Assembly: GCA_036872755.1 (NCBI GenBank)
Contig: JAVHNS010000001.1
Span: forward strand, 2,728,001-2,792,000
Source of the DNA: Orbilia blumenaviensis
Taxonomy: Eukaryota > Ascomycota > Orbiliomycetes > Orbiliales > Orbiliaceae
Direction: 5' to 3'
DNA: 64,000 nucleotides
The notes under the pieces are model-generated. The model made no database searches. It saw only the letters and a list, made by a program, of their open reading frames with translations, and had not been told where the DNA came from. Every line of letters starts with the position of its first letter. Positions within the stretch are counted from its first letter, which is position 1. A program made the translations under genes and the position numbers. Below, piece by piece: positions 37,038 to 48,766 of this stretch.

Positions 37038-38463
37038 ATGGCAATGATCAATTCGGGGAATGGGGGTACGACTAATGGCGGTAGAGGCCGTAAGCTGTCA
37101 TCGGGCTGGTCCCTGGCGATAGCTAGATCTCGCTTTGCCCAGCGTTATCGTTCAAGGTATGCATGCTGTCTACTCCCCTACCCCCTACCCCCTTGCAAAA
37201 AATAAAAAAAATAAAAAAAAAAACTTCACCAAGATAAAACCCTGGATACCGCAATCCCAAGTACTATCACACATAAGATATAAATTATCACAAAAAGGAA
37301 CAAGGGGAAGAAAATATATGTTTCAGAAGAAAGAGGAAGAAGAAGGAAAAAGGAAAGAAAGCATCAAAACTAATTGTAAGAGTTACATCGTATCCAGAAG
37401 CTCCCGCCCTCAAGATACTTCGCAAACGGCCACGTTCTTCGACCGCCTCCCCGTCGAGCTCCTAGCCCAGATATTCGCCCAAGTCCACGTCACAGACCTC
37501 ATCTCCCTCCAATGCACATCCCGCTCCTTCCACGACATCGTAGACATAAACTCCGCACTAATCGCTCGCCAATACCTCCGCGTCCATTCCTTAACCACCC
37601 TCTCCAAACTCTTCCCACCCCAAATCCTCCCTTGCAACAAACCCAAATACGACGTCCGCTACCTTCTCTCCCTCACCAAGCGCGAACAAACCTGCCGTGA
37701 GCTTTCAAGCTACCTAACAGAACGTATAATCGAACGATGTCTAAACACTCCAATTCAACGCGTAAAGCCCAAGAAACGCTCAGTGATGGAATCATGCCTT
37801 ACCGACGAACTCACGGAAAGAATGCTATACGTCCTCTACTTTCTCACCGAGTATTCTCGTAAACGTGAGCAGTCGCTTGAGCTATTAGCTACTCACCGTA
37901 GCTTAGTTTCATCACATCCCACAAGTAGCACCACAAACGCGCCGCACCAAGTACGCACTCGAGCGGAGATATTCCATGCTTTTCAAATAGCTATAATATC
38001 AACTCTACCGGACGCAATATTGATCCAAACGCACCATACAATGCACCTTTTGATAAAACTCATGAGGTTATCGATCTGTCCGGTTCCACCACATCAAAAG
38101 AACGATCCATGGATCTCGATGATGCTGCATAAATCCGGGTTGGGACGTATAACCGAGTTCTTTGCGGCTGATATGCCGTATGCTAGTCATTCCATACGCA
38201 AAGGGTTTGCGAAGGCCATGCAGAAGGATTTTGATGATCTGGATATTGCGAGTGGACAGATGCCTGGTCAGGTTGGGAATCGGGATGTTTATGAACGGGA
38301 TGTTCCGCCGCCGATTAGAGAGATTTGGTTTGATGCTGCGCAGGAGGTTATGAGGACTAAGAAATTGGAACCGCATGCGAGGGAGGGGCTGGCGGTGGGG
38401 ATGTTTGGAGGGTATGTGGTTGATGAATTGAGCTGTACCGGGTGCGTAGCTGGTAGGCCGTAA
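37038..38463 (+). CDS. F-box protein
   Basis: Exons 37038-37156 and 37398-38463 give 394 residues. The F-box lies near residues 54-100 (FFDRLPVELLAQIFAQVHVT, then LISLQCTSRSFHDIV), so it should dock on Skp1 in an SCF ubiquitin ligase. The remainder is mainly helical, without recognisable WD40 or leucine-rich repeats. It contains a conserved-looking DPWISMMLHKSG segment and ends near MFGGYVVDELSC. The GTATGC donor at 37157 and CCAG acceptor at 37397 join in phase and remove a 241-nt A-rich segment that would otherwise be read as a Lys/Glu tract. An unspliced start at 37318 is the alternative. Substrate unknown. Confidence 0.82.
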
Positions 38464-39092
38464 GAATATGTGTGTGGGTGTGCCGTTGGGAATGTCGAAT
38501 GTCACGATTTTGATGAGTCGCTGGTTTTTTTTTCGATTTGACTTACCTTCTTGTTTCATTTTTATATCATTTTTTATATCATTTTTGTTTTTTCTCTTTC
38601 AGGATGCCCAGCGGGATGGTTGTTTTATAGTTAGCGAATATTTGGCGTTTTGATATCATGATGGAAGGATAGCGATTTCTGCCGAGTTTGGTATAGACAG
38701 CATACGAAAGGAATGAATACAATTTATATCTCAAAAGACTTGGTATACCACATGGATTGCAATTGATGGTAAAAGTAATCTATGCCCCCGTTCACCCGTT
38801 CAAATAATCGTAACAATACAATAAGCTAGAATGGAAACATGCAACGAGAGATGGAGAAAATAGACAAGAGATAGTCCATCGCTGGCATCGATTATATCGC
38901 TATATTCCCAGAAAACAAAATGAAAAAAAATGAAATGAAGAAAACCATATGATATCATGCATTACGAAATCCCCCGAAAATCCAAAAAAGAAAAAAAAAA
39001 ATTCCCAAATGAACGTTTCCCAATCTGCTCCGTTGGTATCGCACTATGTCCGCGTTTCTGTTGTTACACGTATAAACTCATTCACATATATC
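38464..39092. other. Intergenic between convergent F-box and SLC35F6-like genes
   Basis: No gene seen; expected to hold the two 3' untranslated regions. T-rich around 38525-38600 and A-rich around 38920-39003. Confidence 0.6.
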
Positions 39093-40579
39093 CTACATAT
39101 GCTCGATCGGTTCCTCGGGGAGAAGCTCCTCTCTAACTTCATTTTCCGGTCGGTTTGGCAGGCAAGCTTTCATTGGTGGGTTGATGATTTCGTTGAACAA
39201 GAAAGTTCCGTAGACGAGAAGACCGAAACCCAGAAGCTGGAGTGGAATGAACCTCTCCCATCCAAGGCCCAAAGAAACGATCCAGATAAACAAGGTCCTG
39301 CAGGTGTCGATTGTCGAGCGAGAAGTGGCGCTGACAGACCTCGTGACCGAGATACCGAAGAAATTGAAGGCACTATACAAAGTTAGTAATTATGCTAATA
39401 ATAGAACCACGGATCGACGGCAACCTACCCAATGGAAACCATAATCAAAAGACTGCTGACGAACACATTCTTAATGCCCATCTCCCTCAATCCTTCAGCG
39501 GCATCAAAGTACCCTCTTCGTCCAGCTTCAGTCACACCAATCGAGTAATGGAGGATAACCATGCCGACAGAGGTAACGACGAATCCGAAGATACCCTCCC
39601 AGCCAACGACATGAAGCGGCTCCATCGCATACTTCTCAAGGATGTGCTCTTCCAAGACGAATTGGGTAGCAGTAAAGATCTGAGCTCCGGCAATCAACAG
39701 AACACCAATGATGGATCTGAGAACAGCATCATCGGTGTTATTGGCATGAGATACGACGAGCTCATGGGGTTGTGGAGCCTTGAAGAGTGCGCCGGCGAGA
39801 CCGACGACGGCGACACCGGCAACGACGACGAATAGAGCTAGCCAATGGAAAATGTAGAGATGGCGCTTGAGGAAAATCACACTGAAAAGCCCGACGAAGA
39901 GGACAAGGGCGCCTCGGGTCATTTGGTAGACTGCATTACCCGTTAGATTTTGCCGAGCACAAACAAGGGAAGGAGATATCACATACTACTGGCGGCCACG
40001 AATAGCAGACCCACATTCATCAACGTAGTCCCACAGATATCGCAGACTATCACACCTATTAGCGAATGACCTCTCAAGAATCCCCACAGGACAGCTCATC
40101 ATCACATACTAGCCGGCAAACTCAACAACAAGATCTTCACACCGCTCAACGCAGGACGCTCTCTCGAATTCGGTGTCAAAGCCTTCAATATGGGACTGCT
40201 TGGTTCGGCTGGGTCTTCCAAAGGTTCGGCGGCAGCGAGAGGCTGATATCCCTCTGTGTCATTTCTCTTCTGTTGGATCTTGTTGTATAGTTTGTAAAGC
40301 CCGATAACAAGCCAACATCCCATTTCACCGATAAACATCTGAAGAGTTTGGATAACGGGTTGTTCGAAATGTTCGCGCTTTCTCGGATCCGAGTCGTCGC
40401 AGTTACGAACACACTGTTGATCCTGCCATTTCGTAAGAAGGGTGTTGGAACAGCCGGTGAGAAGCATTCCAGCCCTAGAATAAGGAACAAGTTTGTTAAC
40501 ACGGGATCCCAGACCGTAGAATCGGCATATTGAAGGGAACATACACAAGGGCCAGAATGAGAGTTTTGGAGTTCGACAT
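39093..40579 (-). CDS. SLC35F6-like drug/metabolite-superfamily transporter
   Basis: Exons 40579-40545, 40474-40110, 40046-39987, 39930-39429 and 39372-39093 give 413 residues with about ten hydrophobic segments. The N-terminus MSNSKTLILALVAGMLLTGC followed by SNTLLTKWQDQQC matches the TG-NTL-KW pattern of SLC35F6. Other family marks are MFIGEMGCWLV, YQMTRGALVLFVG and AQIFTATQFVLEEHILEKY. A hydrophilic loop sits between the second and third segments. Human SLC35F6 is lysosomal/mitochondrial with unsettled substrate; the fungal substrate is unknown. The first exon is 35 nt, and the third exon of 60 nt restores ICDICGTTLMNVGLLF. All phases agree. The antisense frame at 39392-39835 is a shadow. 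Confidence 0.92.
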
Positions 40580-42428
40580 GTTGTTCCCCCGGAGTATTCA
40601 AAGTCGATGACGATGACGACGACTGCGAAAGATGCGACGATTACCCCCGATATGCCTCAGTTGCGTTCGCACGAACTAATGCCTCAAAAACTCCGACTAA
40701 AATATAACAAATTCTAAGGATGTTATAAGCGATAGTCTGGCGAAAAGTCTCCTCTTCATCCAGAGCCTGCCAGAGGGAATTCGATGAAGAAAAGAGAGAA
40801 AGAGAGAACAGGAAAGGGCAGACGAGTTTGCAGCTTGTGGAAGAGGTTGGGCTCAAGCTGATGCGGATGGAATTGGACAAGATGCGGGTGACCAGCGGAA
40901 TGGACATGGGTGGCATTGCCACGTGACTAACACACACCAGAACGGCTTAACAGGGCCAACCAATTCCAACACACCAAAACACGGCACGCACACACACTCG
41001 AGCACTCTCTCGCAAAGCAAAAGCTTGAGCTAAGAAGGATTCCGCATCGTCTGACTGCACCAACTGATTGCTAACCGCCCATCTGCTGACCAATCGGGGA
41101 TTTACCGAGTTCTGTGTGAGGCCCAAGTTAATGCATATTGACCGTTGAGAGAAAATTCTGCTCGGAGCTAAACGAGCTTTTGAGCTAATACCTACTGCAC
41201 AGCGACGTAGCTACAGCTCCTGCTCGGTGTGCAGGGTGCATAATGAGTATACTTGTTGGATGCTATCACTTACCGTTAATTTGCATGCAGATATTCAAAT
41301 TTGCTTAGAGGGTACAGTCCAAATCAGGAATCAACTTCCTGTTGGAAAAACGACAGTCCAGAAATCCACTATGGTTTCAAGATCACGCAAATTTAGACAC
41401 TATTCGTCTGACATTTGCGTGAACTCTCCGTCAATACCAAAGCCACGGTATATCACGTGATAAACCTCAACGTTATCCACACACACACACTGTTAACGGT
41501 ACAGATGGCTACATCCCGAAAATCATTGAATACCGGTGCAGGATGCCATCCTCCCCATTTTTCAATGCCTGGGTCAACCCTGAAAACCCATGGCGTTGGA
41601 TATGTATAACAGATCTTGCTATTATAGGCGATTTTTCGCTAAGCTTTTCTTTGGAAGCTGGAAGATCGAAGCCTTTCCGTGCATGCATGAATGGGTTATG
41701 CAAAGGGTACCTTGGCGGGTTATCTCAGGTACACAGTGTGTGTGTGTGGACTCTGAATTTGCGACTGTAAGATCTGCAGTGTTTGATACTTTGGACTAAT
41801 TGCTTGACGTAATTTTTATATTGGATATGAGGCTCCAGCAGTTTGTATTCGGCATATATTGTGCTTTGGGGAGTATTTTGTTCTATTATTATTATTATTT
41901 ATTTATTTTTCAGAGTACAGGTTGCGGCTTACTAACAGCTAGATAGATACTTCCTCAGGTACCTCTTCATCTTCGCAATTTAATCTAGTACTGTAAGAAG
42001 TAGCAAGTCTGCATAGCAGGCGGGATCTAATCGACTTCACTCATTGCTCACACAAACAACTCTATTTATAAATCTATTGATACGTAAACTGACTAGCTCA
42101 GTGCAAATACGAACGAAGAATACAATATAGTGATGCACAATTAGTGCATTACACTCACAAAATAATAGGTCTAGTTTTGCGTCCTACGTTATTGGTTCGA
42201 GATACTCGCGTGTAGACCTTTTGATAGAGTTGAGCTTATGAAAATACCACGCAACAACACATTTGCGCAAGTGTCCAAGTTCAGGATATTAAATACTGCC
42301 CGATCGTAATGTAAATGTTACATTACGAGTACGACAAGACATAAGCTGAACAGGAGCCTCTCGATATTAAAAATATCAGTTAACATTTGTCTCATAAATT
42401 CATCAGAAAACACGAAAATCATTACAAG
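40580..42428. other. Intergenic, SLC35F6-like upstream side
   Basis: No gene recognised. It becomes AT-rich to the right (41860-42400). Contains an AC run (41478-41490), a TTA run (41886-41910), and TCAGGTACC (41957-41965). The right end should include the 3' untranslated region of the secreted-protein gene. Confidence 0.55.
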
Positions 42429-43595
42429 TTAACCCCCACTCTTCAAACCGCCAGCGCCCTCCCTCCCCTCTACCGAACACGGCCCAGGATAAACAACCCC
42501 AGTACCATCCCCATCTCCAAACAAATAATTTTCAACACCCAACGGACACCTATCCGTCCGCTCTTCACCCTCTACGTACTCCATATTCACCAAATGCTGG
42601 CAGGTATCATATGCCCAGACGTTAGCAATGCAGTCTAAACTGTCTTGGCAGGCTTTACAGCATTCCAGAGCGCTTGGGGATTCGAATTGAACGACACTAT
42701 TGCCAGTTCCAACGTTTTGGGAGCGTTTGGTGTAGCCGTAGCAGTTTGAGTAGGGGGTGCGGGTAGCCTGGGTTGTAAGGTTGATTAGTATTGTGGTGAC
42801 TTAATCTTTCTCTTCTCTCTCTCTCTCTCTCTCTCTGTTTTGATATATATTGGGAGAAGGGGGGGTTGTGTCTTACCGTTTCGACGGTAGTTGTGGTCAC
42901 GGTCTGTGGATCTATAACAGTAGCCCTCTGGCTTGTAATGGGCTTTCCATCTGCAAAGAGGCATGTACACGCAGATGAGACCTGCGCGGGGCTAAGTTTT
43001 AAGCTTGTCAAGCAGTTGATACCCGCATCACGCCTCATGAGTTTCTGACAAGGAAGGGTCAATGTTTTCCAACTGGTCTCAGTACTAAAATGCACCATGT
43101 AGTCGGAAAAATTAGCATCACGATTAAAGCAACCCCCCCTGGTGCTGGATGGTATCCAAAGTAGGGCGCTTACACAGTGAAAATTTCTGCCCCTGTAACC
43201 GTAGCGTGCGGCAAAGTCTCAGTGAGAACAACGGTATTCGTATTAGTGACTACGACGGTAGTCACAACTGGAGATATGGTAATCGGGTTGAGTGATAGGA
43301 ACGTCGAACAGAACGGAACAGCTTGCACCGACGACCTTTTGAAGCAGCGTCCCGCATTGTTGCCGCAGTTCCTTTTGTCAACTATATGTGTTAGATACAA
43401 AAACCAGGAAATTAGCATTGGGTGCACAATATAACAATATTATATCAGAAAGTAGGGATATGGAATATTTAGCATACGCCTCCGGAACTGACCCGCAAAT
43501 TCGAAGGATGGGTTGAATTTTACAGCTACCGGATCAGCAGATACGTACTGCGCGACGGTTGCGAACAGAACTAGAGCCTTAATAATAGATGCCAT
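42429..43595 (-). CDS. Predicted secreted protein, Cys-containing, with a PAN/apple-like C-terminus and Kex2 site
   Basis: Exons 43595-43478, 43381-43174, 43084-42877 and 42767-42429 give 290 residues. A signal peptide (MASIIKALVLFATVAQYVSA) is followed by a short pro-segment and LDKR at residues 40-43, rebuilt by splicing, which looks like a Kex2 cleavage site just before NCGNNAGRC. The middle alternates Cys-containing segments with Thr/Val-rich stretches (PVVTTVVVTNTNTVV; VTTTTVETATRTP) likely to be O-glycosylated. The C-terminal part, with ECCKACQ, LDCIANVWAYDTCQHLV and DRCPLG, resembles PAN/apple-type adhesion modules common in secreted proteins of filamentous ascomycetes. Role unknown: wall, adhesion or effector-like functions are possible. 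All junctions keep phase. Confidence 0.8.
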
Positions 43596-45467
43596 GGCAC
43601 AGAGATCTAAATTCAAGATATTAAGGCTTAGGTTTTGAAACGCAATGGAACGGGCCCAATTCACGAGACAAGCTCTGTAGTATATATATATACCCAAAGC
43701 CAACAGGCTGAATCTATAATCGCAAATATAATTCTAAGCTCTATATGCCGGCTAGTTGACCTGCCGCCCATTCCCCAACCAACAATTAACTACCTCGGTA
43801 CCTAAATATGTAAAATCTCCATTATACGACAATTCGACAAGTTAACCATTTTTCAGATATACATCAAGGGCTGCAAGGGCCATTCAAGCGCAGAGCAAGG
43901 CCTGCCAAGAAACGGCTGGTAAAGTTAGCGGTAACAACTAGTACTCGATATTCAGCCACATGCCAGTGCCGTTTCCAGGGTCCAACAATTTACCTACTTT
44001 GTCGTTAAAAAAGCCGATTCGGGGACACTTGACCCAACTTGTTGGAGAAGCGAGAATCTAACAGTTGGTGATGTTGAAAAAAAACTTCTGAGTTTATGAT
44101 GTTGGTATTCTAAATGTTCCCTAGGCCATAGGAGCTAGCTCTAATATTGGTATGGCCGCCTGTCTCAGTATCGTAATATAATTTATAGATGAGTGCACAT
44201 ATATATAGTTGTATGTTTTAATAACAGCTAGCGCTGGTCCTTCGAAGCTTCTAAAGTCAATACTAGCAATCATTTGTCGATTTTTAGAATTCGAGCCTTT
44301 TCTATATCGGAATGTGATATGAAAGTCAACGGAATTTGCCAGCGGGATATCGATTTCGTCATCCATATCTTCTAATCTTAGCATGGAATGCTAAAAACAG
44401 ACGTTTCGTTTCCTGTCTTTCCTTAATAAAATTTAAAACTAGCATTTACAATTTTGGGAATGGTATTAAAAGCTATTAACCGGTCTAAGACAAGATAACA
44501 ACTTAGAGTGTCCGTTTAATCTCGTAGTAAACGACGCTTCGGTGCTTAGCAGAGAACACCGGCATTTGCCAATTTTGGGGACCAGTTAGTTACCTAGTCA
44601 CTTCGGCTTTTTTCAGATTAGTATTTGGGTAAGTTGATATATTCATTAAGGCAGCTAGTTAATGTATCCAAGGTCCATAGTTATCGACCCCCGGCCGGTT
44701 TTGACATATCATAACTCACTAACCATATACTCAGGTATTCATAGACCAGATCCATACGCTTATAAAGACTACATCATCCACGGATAACTATCCTAAAAGG
44801 CCAATCTGTTTCCACACCCATGTACCCTTGAAACATTTCTCAAAAAAAAAAAAAATCAATTTCTACAATTACTATAAATCGTTCGAGAAAAAAGAAAGAA
44901 AGAAAAAAGACAGTCATATAGTAGCACCATGCATCAAACTGGCTAAACACATATACATGTCGAACCTCATAATAGTCCATAATAGTCCATAATGGTCCGG
45001 TAAGCACTCCACCCAAAACAAAGCCAGCCAATCAATAATCATTCCACCAGCTCCATGTCTCTGATGCAAAGATCACAGGATATAATAACGCCTGACATAA
45101 AGCTCTCTCTCCATATGAGTAGAAATGAAAAAAGACAATAACGCCCCAATAACTCCATGAAAACACCAAGGATATCAATCTTCTACCCAACAAAAAATCA
45201 TTTGTGCAAATGGGGTAAAAATACTGCTGACCATCCCAATTTAATCCCAGTACTCCAGAGGGAACAAGAAAAAGAGGGAACAAGGAATAAAGAACTCGGA
45301 TAAAAGGCCAATAAAAATCCGGCTCAAATTTAATCCAGCTAGTAAGCAAGCCATTTCACAAAGTTGTGCGAAAAAAACGAAAGAAGCACCTGGCCACCCA
45401 AAACTAATGGAAGAGAAGATTAAGAAAGAAAAGAAAAAAAAAAATCGTAAAAGAGAACGCCTCATGT
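43596..45467. other. Intergenic, secreted-protein upstream side
   Basis: AT-rich, with no recognised gene. The one frame of some interest (44121-44384, minus) is listed separately. Contains CTCGGTACCTAAAT (43794-43807), an A tract (44841-44853) and a triple TCCATAATAG repeat near 44973-44996. Its right end should hold the 3' untranslated region of the F-box/LRR gene. Confidence 0.5.
44121..44384 (-). other. Unsupported small open frame, 87 codons
   Basis: Starts with ATG and reads MLRLEDMDDEIDIPLANSVD, then a stretch of mixed composition until it ends in AT-rich codons (NYIYVHSSINY). The first 60 codons look less biased than other chance frames nearby. A donor-like site is absent and I recognise no family. 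It may be chance, a small gene, or a gene relic. Confidence 0.15.
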
Positions 45468-47537
45468 TCACATAATAGAGCACCCACCGGTCCTTCTCCT
45501 CCTCCTCCCGTCGTTGTCCCCGTCAAAGTCTAACATGGCAGCTTCTCGAGCCCTTCGCCTGCGACGACGACTGCTTTGCGTCGTATCTTCATTTGACGTC
45601 ATATGGTCTGCCCATCGATCTTCCAACCACTTTGCACTCGCCATATCTCCCCTGAGTACTAGCTTGAGATGATTGTCGGCGGTTTGTTGCCATCCGTAGT
45701 AACACTTCAAATGGACCACTTCGTGGCAAGGTGCTAGGCTGGTTGAATTCTTGTTGGTTTTACTGAGCTTCAAGTCGTTAGAGTGCGTGCTGTTCGCGGC
45801 CAGCACGGACTGGATTCCGGTCCAGTTAACATTTACGCAGTCGAAGCAAACAAGGCGGAGTCCAACTCGCAGTTTCCTAGAAGTGAGGTTGCTGCTGACT
45901 CGGCTACGGACTGCTGTGGCTACTTCAGTGAGGAAAGCGTCGGTAATGCGAGCTATACAATCGTCAGCTATTGATGATGATGAGGTTATAATACCAAAGT
46001 TACTTACTGTTGTCCAGTTCAAGGTTTTTAAGAGCAGTACAATTCTTAATAATTGGGATCATGCCCTCATCCGAGACATTCTCGCAGAACGATAATTGCA
46101 AGTGTCGTAGTGATTTCGCACATGGCGCCTTCGCCATCTCCACCAACAAGTCGTTTGTGATGTTTGAGCATTCTTCGAGATCTAGATGACTCAGTTTCGG
46201 GATCGTAGGAAGCAAGTCGGACAATCCTTCATCCGTAAGATCCGCGATATGAGCCAACTCCAGTCCCTCTAGGTTGGGAACGTTGTACGCGAGATGCTTG
46301 AGAGCGAGATCCGAAAGTCCCCTGCATTTGCTCAGATTCAAATGCTTCAACCGCCTAGCGGGTGCTGTAGTTCGATCGGTCAATGGATCAATATCGGCTT
46401 CAATTCCTTCCACCAAGATACGGATCGATTCGTCTGTCAAAGCGTCACATCCACCAAGTAAGAGCCTTTCCAGCTTGTTGGCCTTGAAAATTGACTCTAG
46501 CGTCGCTTCGTCATTGATCCCCAAACACTCTGCTGCCCGTAAATCCGTCAAGAACGCACAGGCTTCTACAATCTTTCTGATGCCTCTGGCATCCATATTG
46601 CTGCAAAAGGAAATATCCAGCGTTGTAAGCTGTTGACAAGACTCGGCGATGTGTTTGCAGGTAACATTAGTGACAGACTCCAGGCCGGAGACATTCAAAT
46701 GGATCAGGTGGTGATTGTTGGTAATAAGTCGGTGCACGGTAGGTCTAGAGAGAGAACAGCCTTCGAGAGACGCCGATACGAGATTATTGCAGGTCGCAGT
46801 GATAGCGTAAAACTCATTTTGTAATTGAACACACCCTCTGTAGAGAAGTGAGCGTTTTGTACTTTACTGGGGAAGTTTCAAAACGGTTCAAGGTAAAATA
46901 AATAGGTATACCGACCTGAGATTAAGATAACGGATAAACGAGCCGCTCAAACTTATCAATTTTGTTAATTGGTGTGCTGGTATCCTTTTATAGAAGGTCC
47001 CTGTATCTAAGACGCTCCATAATTGGCCATCGAAACACAACCGCCCAAGAGCTTTGTTAACCTGTTGGTTCGGATGTATCAGCGTTATAGCTCCATTTAT
47101 AGATGAGGGGTAGAGGGGGGAACGAAGAAACAGACCATCGAGCAGCGGATCAATTCCTTCGGTTCCAAATAGCCAAGAACTTGTAAACATATCTCCCCCG
47201 GTAATATCTCCAAAAAGTTCCGAGGGATGTTCCTGTGTTGCGGCAGGGGAACAGTTCTTGGAACAGCAGAGGTTGGAGCGATTGGATTCATGCCATTCCT
47301 GATGACGGCATCTCTTTCTGCGATTCGCGCAGCATGTCGCTCGGTATTTGAATGACGAGAGCCCGTAGCCAGGGAAATGCAGGAGACAGAGTTTCTAGCG
47401 GAGTATTGACCATCATCGGAACCTAGTTCGGTAAGGTGTGGAGATGAAGATGCCCTGCCCATCCGATTGAGCAACCTTCGTCGGGTTCGTCTTTTAACGA
47501 CCGGAGCGTCGTGAAGCATAGCAGTGGATGTCGACAT
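45468..47537 (-). CDS. F-box/leucine-rich-repeat protein with C-terminal CaaX box
   Basis: Exons 47537-47136, 47061-46916, 46837-46008 and 45952-45468 give 620 residues. An F-box (near 108-150, FLEILPGEICLQVLGYLEP) is followed by about ten Cys-containing leucine-rich repeats (for example LTTLDISFCSNMDARGIRKI; LKHLNLSKCRGLSDLALKHL), the Grr1/FBXL plan of SCF substrate receptors. The tail carries two runs of basic residues and ends RRRRTGGCSIM, where CSIM fits a CaaX prenylation signal; polybasic plus CaaX implies membrane anchoring, as in FBXL2. Introns 1 and 2 have GTC-type donors (GTCTGT, GTCGGT); all junctions keep phase and restore the repeats. Substrate unknown. Confidence 0.93.
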
Positions 47538-48532
47538 TGTTGGAAACCCTTTAAAAATCCAGCCTTATTTTCTATTTTTTTTATTAATTTTTATTCCACT
47601 TTCCAAAGTTTTTTTTTATTGTTATTTATTTTTGGAAGAAAGAAATCGAGGTCGCAGTTAGAAGATAGTTTAATCCGGCGGCGCCCTTCGAGGGATTCCT
47701 TTGTAGTTCCGAGCTAGACCAGCCAGTAGTGTAGTTGCAGTTAAAGCTAATTGTTGCGGAGGATGAACATGGCCGCGATGTGCCGTAATGTTAATGTTGA
47801 AAAGGTATATATATAGAAAAAAGGCTCCGTTCCTGGCGCTCGAATTCGATTCCGGGATTGACGGAAGAATAGGAAGAAACCGATGGGAAGAAGCGAGAGA
47901 AGAGGGAATTATTCAGCGACGATGTAGCAGTACAGAATGCCTCAATGGGAGACCATGCGGGTTGGAAGAGTGTTTTAATGTTGGCGGCTGCGGACTATTC
48001 CGGGATGTCGCAGATTTAGAAGAGGCAGTTAGCTAATTGTGATGTGATGGCTCGAATCAGCGACGACAGGCCGAACCAAAGCGGGGCACACGACAGTCGC
48101 ACTGTTTTCTCCGTCTCTTTCTCTTGATAATCTTGAGCAAGTATCTTATCGAGGAAGTCGATAATAAAGATAAAGGTAAAGATAAAAACAAAATAAAATA
48201 TAAGAGTAGATGATGGTGAAAAAGAGAGATGATGGTGATTAGAAGGGAAAGTGGGAGAAGGATAAAGAGGGACGAGGCCGGGGAGACCACAAGAATAAGA
48301 AAGTGACAGACAGACAGGGAGAGAGAAAACAGGAGACAAAAAAAAAAAGGAAGCTCTCTTCTCTTGCTCTATCCGTCTGTCTGCCTGTCTCTCTCTCTCT
48401 CTCCTTCTCCTGTCCCGTCGAGAGGCTGGTTTTCAGGTGCAGCTCTGCAGTTAGCAGCCGGTTCGAATCGAAGCTGTGGAATTCACGCCACTGGCCGGCG
48501 ACTCACAACTGCCTGGATAGTGGATTCACCCC

Positions 48533-48534
<2 letters not shown>

Positions 48535-48564
<30 letters not shown>
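48535..48564. repeat. (CTG)10 trinucleotide repeat
   Basis: Ten pure CTG units. All three frames give homopolymers but no flanking coding sequence supports a gene. Confidence 0.95.
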
Positions 48565-48565
<1 letters not shown>

Positions 48566-48734
48566 AACCTGTACCTGGTCGCCTCGCCTTTATAGGGTAA
48601 CTTGAATTCCACTCTATAGGATAGGTACTTGGATTATAATATACGCAGGTATATGTAGATACCGTACCGGACAGTACTCTGTGCTCCGGCGTACCTGCAC
48701 AGCACAACCAGAATTAAAGAACAGCGAGGGGTAA

Positions 48735-48739
<5 letters not shown>

Positions 48740-48766
<27 letters not shown>
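48740..48766. repeat. Poly-A tract, 27 nt
   Basis: Uninterrupted A run 175 bp to the right of the CTG repeat. Confidence 0.9.

Noticed and set aside
37135..37397. Unspliced N-terminal extension of the F-box protein
   Set aside because: It starts at a TTG, runs through A-rich low-complexity DNA, and is bounded by a GTATGC donor and CCAG acceptor that join in phase; better read as intron.
39392..39835. 147-codon open frame on the plus strand
   Set aside because: Antisense shadow of the SLC35F6-like exon 4, which has clear family sequence.
45032..45349. 105-codon Phe/Leu/Trp-rich frame on the minus strand
   Set aside because: Lies directly downstream of the F-box/LRR stop, probably in its 3' untranslated region; composition reflects T-rich DNA.
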